Source: JAPOXK01 sp965220315 (lineage in GTDB: Bacteria; Chloroflexota; Dehalococcoidia; Bin125). Taken from it: 64,000 nt of DNA. Under the pieces are notes generated by a model. It saw only the letters and a list, made by a program, of their open reading frames with translations. It had not been told where the DNA came from and ran no database searches. Below are positions 60,554-64,000 of the stretch, piece by piece. Where the stretch lies: positions 1,116,001 through 1,180,000 of the forward strand of contig CBDCPP010000001.1 in the NCBI GenBank assembly GCA_965220315.1, read 5' to 3'. A program made the position numbers and the translations under genes. Position 1 is the stretch's first letter, and each line of letters opens with the position of its first letter.

Positions 60554-61591
60554 CTAAGCCGGCACGGGCATCCATTCACCGCCCGGCTTGAAGCTCTTGG
60601 CGGTCGGAATGATCTCCTTACCGCACTGCTCCAAGCGCTCGAACAGTTCCGCAGCGGACTGTGTGTCGCGGCAATCTTGGTGGAGCACCATCAAGGAGTA
60701 GCCTGCCTCCGCGAACTGCTGCAGATCTTCAAGGATCATCTCCGGCGTCCCCTCGCAGATCGGGCGCGGATCGCGTTTGAGGCTGGGATCATCGGCGCTG
60801 GTGATACGTACTCCAACAAGCCCAATCATCATGAACTTGGACAGATCCGTATCCACGCGCTCAGCCTCGCGCCGGATCTCGTCCTGGAAATGATCAAGGT
60901 CATGGGGGCGGGCACCCGGGTGCATAAAGATCGGATAGAAACCATCACAGAGGCGCGCGGCCCGGCGCGCACCTGCTCTAGACATGCCGCCGAAGACAAT
61001 GGGCGGGCGCGGTTTCTGAACAGGCTTGGGGTCCATCGTGATATCGCTGAACCTGTAGAACTCCCCCTCGAACTGGGGCGTTGCATCCTCCCAAGAGGTC
61101 TTATAGACCTGGATGCACTCATCCGTCATCTCGCCCCGCTTGTCGTACTCGAGCAGGAGCGCGTCGAACTCTTCCTTCGCCCAACCCGCGCCTACTCCCG
61201 CGATCACACGGCCGTTGGAGAGCCAGTCGACAGTGGCAAACTGGCGTGCATCGTGCAGGGGGGGACGGTACGGAGAGATCAATACGGATGTCGCGAGCTT
61301 GATGCGCTCCGTGACGGCCGCGACGGCGGCCATAGTAGTCAGCGCGTCCATGAGCTGCGGACGTTCGACATAGTGGCGCTTGCCAGAATCCGGATTAGCG
61401 ATGTTCACTGGCGTGGTCTGTAGCGGCAACGTCACGTGATCGGGAAACCAGAGCGAGTGATAGCCCGACCGCTCGGCGGACTGGGCAAAATCAAGCGGCC
61501 GCATTTCGGACGCCTCAATGTTCTCCAGCCAAAACTCAGTCTCGCTGCGCACGATGAGCCCGTGCGAGTTCATGTAGCTGCCGATCTCCAT
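60554..61591 (-). CDS. Second LLM-class flavin/F420-dependent oxidoreductase
   Basis: 345 residues; ATG follows GAGAGGAGC. TIM barrel of the luciferase-like group: 'AERSGYHSLWFPDHVTLPLQ', 'TERIKLATSVLISPYRPPLH', 'SNGRVIAGVGAGWAKEEFDA' and 'KPRPPIVFGGMSRAGARRAA'. It belongs to the 'GAGW..EEF' subgroup, which often uses F420 or FMNH2 for hydride transfer or monooxygenation. Unlike the first LLM protein it lacks 'GTEHHF', so the two are not recent duplicates. Convergent with the amidase gene. Confidence 0.87.
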   Translation of the reverse strand: MEIGSYMNSHGLIVRSETEFWLENIEASEMRPLDFAQSAERSGYHSLWFPDHVTLPLQTTPVNIANPDSGKRHYVERPQLMDALTTMAAVAAVTERIKLATSVLISPYRPPLHDARQFATVDWLSNGRVIAGVGAGWAKEEFDALLLEYDKRGEMTDECIQVYKTSWEDATPQFEGEFYRFSDITMDPKPVQKPRPPIVFGGMSRAGARRAARLCDGFYPIFMHPGARPHDLDHFQDEIRREAERVDTDLSKFMMIGLVGVRITSADDPSLKRDPRPICEGTPEMILEDLQQFAEAGYSLMVLHQDCRDTQSAAELFERLEQCGKEIIPTAKSFKPGGEWMPVPA

Positions 61592-61775
61592 GGCCAGAAA
61601 GCTCCTCTCAGCACGCGAGCAGACGCGTGAGTCGTGATACGGGGCTGCCGGAGACTAGAGGGCCGCGACGGGTCGGTCAACGCGAGACGCAGCGATACGA
61701 AGCCGCCTACCCAGCAGTGGCACCGCAACGAGACAACAGGAAGTATGCCAGCAAGCGATCGCTACGATGGCATGC

Positions 61776-63302
61776 ATGCGTTACGACGTGATCGTAGTCG
61801 GCGCGGGGGCAGCGGGCGCGGCCCTGGCGGCACGGCTCACTGAGGATCCGAATCGATCAGTGCTCTTGCTGGAAGCCGGAGCGGATTATTCGATCACTGC
61901 GCTCCCACCGGAATTGCGGAGTGCCGAGTCGATCTCCGACGCCGTAAAGACGCACGACTGGGGCCTGCGAGCCGTTGAGCACGCCGAGCAGCGACCCACG
62001 CCCCTTCCGCGTGGCAAGGTCACGGGCGGCTCTTCCGCGGTGAATGGATGTGTGTTCCTACGTGGCACGCCCGCAGATTATGAACGCTGGGCTGCGGCGG
62101 GCAACGAAGAGTGGTCGTGGCGAGAAGTGCTGCCGTACTTCCGTAAGCTCGAGTCCGACCAGAACTACGCGGATGATCTGCATGGAAGCGATGGGCCCAT
62201 GCCGATCCTGCGCGCCCATGAATCATCCTGGGTGCCGTTCCAGCGCGCCATCCACGACGCTTGCCGCGCCCGCGGCTTTCCCCATGACGACGATATGAAT
62301 CATCCCGACTCCCCTGGTGGAGTCGGACCATGGCCGATGAACAAGATCGATGGACAGCGGCTGAGCACTGCTATCACCTACCTGGAGCCGATCCGTCATC
62401 GCCTCAACCTCACGATCCGAGCCGGTGTACAGGCCCGACGGCTCCTGTTCGAAGGCGATCGCTGCATCGGATTGGAAGTGGAGGTTGGTGGAGTCGTACA
62501 GCAGGTGCGAAGCGAGGAAACGGTACTCTGCGCAGGTGCCGTTATGACACCGCATCTCTTGCTGCATTCGGGGGTGGGACCGGGCGCGCAGCTACGCCGC
62601 TTCGGGATCGAGCCACGAGCCGACCTACCCGTCGGGCGAACGCTCACCGACCACGCCTCCGTACTAACGCTTTACCGACCGCAGCCAGGGACGATCCCTG
62701 ACAACGTGCCCTTCCTTCAGGTGGGATTACGGTATACCGCCACCGGATCGGACGAACCCAACGACATGCAGATTGTGGGGTTCAGCCGGATTCGGCTGGA
62801 CTTCAGCCGCGCCAACGCGGCCGGCGATGGCTACGGCCTCATGCCGGCGTTGGAGATGCCCCGCTCGCGCGGTTCAATCGCGCTCGCTTCCGCCGACCCG
62901 ACGGACCTGCCACAAGTCGAGATACATCAGCTCGCCGACCCTTGGGACCTGGAACGCTTACGTGAAGGGGTGCGGCTAGCAGTGGAATTGGCGGCGCGCC
63001 CAGAATTCCAAAAGCTTATCGCTAGTCGCTACCAGCCGCTTGATCGTGACCTCGAAACGGACGCAGCCCTCGATTCCTGGATCCGCATCAACGTCACTAC
63101 GGGGCATCACATTTCCGCTACCTGCCCAATGGGCCCGTCCGGTGACCCACGGGCGGTTGTAGATCAGCACGGGCGGGTCCACGGCCTGCGGGGGTTACGG
63201 GCCGCCGACGCCTCGATCTTTCCGGAGACGCCCCGCGCCAACACCAACGCGACCACGATCATGGTGGCAGAGCGGATCGCTGACTGGATGCGCAGCGACT
63301 AG
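61776..63302 (+). CDS. GMC-family FAD-dependent oxidoreductase
   Basis: 508 residues from ATG 'MRYDVIVVGAGAAGAALAA'; an ATG three codons earlier is possible. Rossmann FAD motif GAGAAG at 9-14, 'LLLEAGADY', GMC signature 1 'PRGKVTGGSSAVNGCVFLRG', signature 2 'GAVMTPHLLLHSGVGPGAQL', and the active-site end 'TGHHISATCPMG' with paired His, then 'ASIFPETPRANTNATTIMVA' with Asn. Choline- or alcohol-dehydrogenase-like. It oxidises an alcohol to an aldehyde or acid, plausibly within this pathway. Confidence 0.9.
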   Translation: MRYDVIVVGAGAAGAALAARLTEDPNRSVLLLEAGADYSITALPPELRSAESISDAVKTHDWGLRAVEHAEQRPTPLPRGKVTGGSSAVNGCVFLRGTPADYERWAAAGNEEWSWREVLPYFRKLESDQNYADDLHGSDGPMPILRAHESSWVPFQRAIHDACRARGFPHDDDMNHPDSPGGVGPWPMNKIDGQRLSTAITYLEPIRHRLNLTIRAGVQARRLLFEGDRCIGLEVEVGGVVQQVRSEETVLCAGAVMTPHLLLHSGVGPGAQLRRFGIEPRADLPVGRTLTDHASVLTLYRPQPGTIPDNVPFLQVGLRYTATGSDEPNDMQIVGFSRIRLDFSRANAAGDGYGLMPALEMPRSRGSIALASADPTDLPQVEIHQLADPWDLERLREGVRLAVELAARPEFQKLIASRYQPLDRDLETDAALDSWIRINVTTGHHISATCPMGPSGDPRAVVDQHGRVHGLRGLRAADASIFPETPRANTNATTIMVAERIADWMRSD

Positions 63303-63467
63303 CAGCCCATCCAGCTTGCCACTTAACGAGAAGTGGCTCGAAGCCAGCCTTGATCGCGGTGGCGCGCTCGAAGATACAAAGGCTCGCCCAACACGCCGCG
63401 TTGCTTAGGCCCCGGCACCTGTGTTATCCCCAGTTGGCTGCGGACACACCCAAAAGGACAGCAGACC

Positions 63468-63890
63468 ATGCCCACACCAGACGAGCTACGCGCCGAGATC
63501 GCCAAGGCCCGTTCAGCCTTCCGCTCCGCCCTTGAAGGAGCCAGCGCCAACTGGGAACGTCAGCCGGCGATGGAGAAGAGGTATGGTCTCCGCGTCAGGC
63601 AGCCGAGCACACGATCGGCGCTGAGCCGTGGTTCACCACCCAGATATGTGAGTCCTGTGGCTACCCCGGACTCGACCCAGTCGAGCCTTCCTACGCAACG
63701 GCCGCCGACGCACTCAAGGCCTTTGACGAAGTCTCCAAGAATTGCGACGGCCGCCTGAAGTACGTGACCGACACGGACCTAGCGATGAAGCACGAGCGGA
63801 TGGAAACCGTAGCGGGGGTCATGCAGCACAACGCGATGCACCTCAACGAACACGCCGCACAGATCCAAGAGGTTGCCGCTAGCGCCACCC
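63468..63890 (+). pseudogene. DinB-like gene with one frameshift
   Basis: The front 'MPTPDELRAEIAKARSAFRS' and 'ALEGASANWERQPAMEK' is in one frame. Near 63,585 the protein continues in another frame: 'WSPRQAAEHTIGAEPWFTTQ', 'AADALKAFDEVSKNCDGRLK' and 'AGVMQHNAMHLNEHAAQI'. His in 'AAEHTIGAE' and 'HLNEHA' are the metal ligands of DinB/YfiT-type helical bundles. The second frame has no stop before the window end, and its tail overlaps the opposing gene, so the 3' end is uncertain. Probably an indel or sequencing error. Confidence 0.65.
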
Positions 63891-63914
63891 GCGTGGCTCC
63901 TACCCCCCAGGTGC

Positions 63915-64000
63915 TCACGCGCCCGCATAGTGACGCGAGAGGATGTCGTAGCCGAAGTCACCCTGCGGGTCACGCCAGACCGAATGAATGTGGTTGGCTT
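63915..64000 (-). CDS. C-terminus of a possible DUF3500 family protein (cut by window end)
   Basis: Only the last ~28 codons are in view: 'ANHIHSVWRDPQGDFGYDIL' then 'SRHYAGA' and a stop. 'NHIHSVWRD..GDFG.D.L..HY' is how many DUF3500 proteins end. The rest lies beyond the window; the call rests on this short motif. Confidence 0.5.
   Translation of the reverse strand, partial: ANHIHSVWRDPQGDFGYDILSRHYAGA

Overview
High-G+C bacterial chromosome fragment. Frequent GTG and TTG starts, lipoproteins with a Glu/Pro/Ala-rich linker after the lipobox, two complete branched-chain-type (Liv) ABC importers, two F420/flavin-type LLM oxidoreductases and many large recombinases suggest a Chloroflexota lineage (for example a Dehalococcoidia/SAR202 relative); an actinobacterial origin is not excluded. 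This is inferred from gene style only: there is no rRNA or other phylogenetic marker. I saw no tRNA, rRNA or CRISPR array.

The window has two unlike halves. Bases 1 to about 40,654 are an accessory island of anti-phage-type and mobile genes, many broken. Its first 22 kb holds an Abi-C protein, a PIN-type nuclease, an AlbA_2/ATPase protein, a 1507-residue nuclease-like STAND NTPase divergently paired with a DUF1998 (MrfA/YprA-like) helicase, a TIGR02391 protein and a J-domain/propeller protein. Six copies of one dispersed repeat lie between these genes. Three copies end in a perfect 28-32 bp palindrome, and two of those join a small zinc-ribbon gene. Bases 22-28 kb carry a secreted serine protease, a secreted DUF1524 nuclease gene with one in-frame stop, an intact Mrr-type endonuclease, a frameshifted DUF4268 gene, and two opposed pieces of one endonuclease/exonuclease/phosphatase gene. 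Bases 28-40.6 kb hold mobile-element wreckage (two truncated large serine recombinases, an IS3-type transposase, a two-tyrosine-recombinase module), a secreted metallopeptidase and an OLD-family ATPase/TOPRIM nuclease. Three copies of a short coding repeat bracket the last two. Fragments of restriction-modification, Nudix and helicase genes show repeated insertion and deletion.

Bases 40,654 to 64,000 are compact, mostly intact metabolic genes. A livHMGF operon faces a divergent substrate-binding lipoprotein gene. A second importer is dispersed: two ATPases, one permease, a binding protein and the other permease, interleaved with an LLM monooxygenase, a cupin, an SMP-30-type lactonase and a crotonase. 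Then follow a GNAT acetyltransferase, a VOC protein, an alpha/beta hydrolase, an acylating methylmalonate-semialdehyde-type dehydrogenase, an AtzG/AtzE-like amidase pair, a second LLM oxidoreductase and a GMC oxidoreductase. Together they look like uptake and stepwise breakdown of an amide- or ester-containing organic compound (inference; substrate unknown). The window ends in a frameshifted DinB-like gene and the tail of a possible DUF3500 gene.
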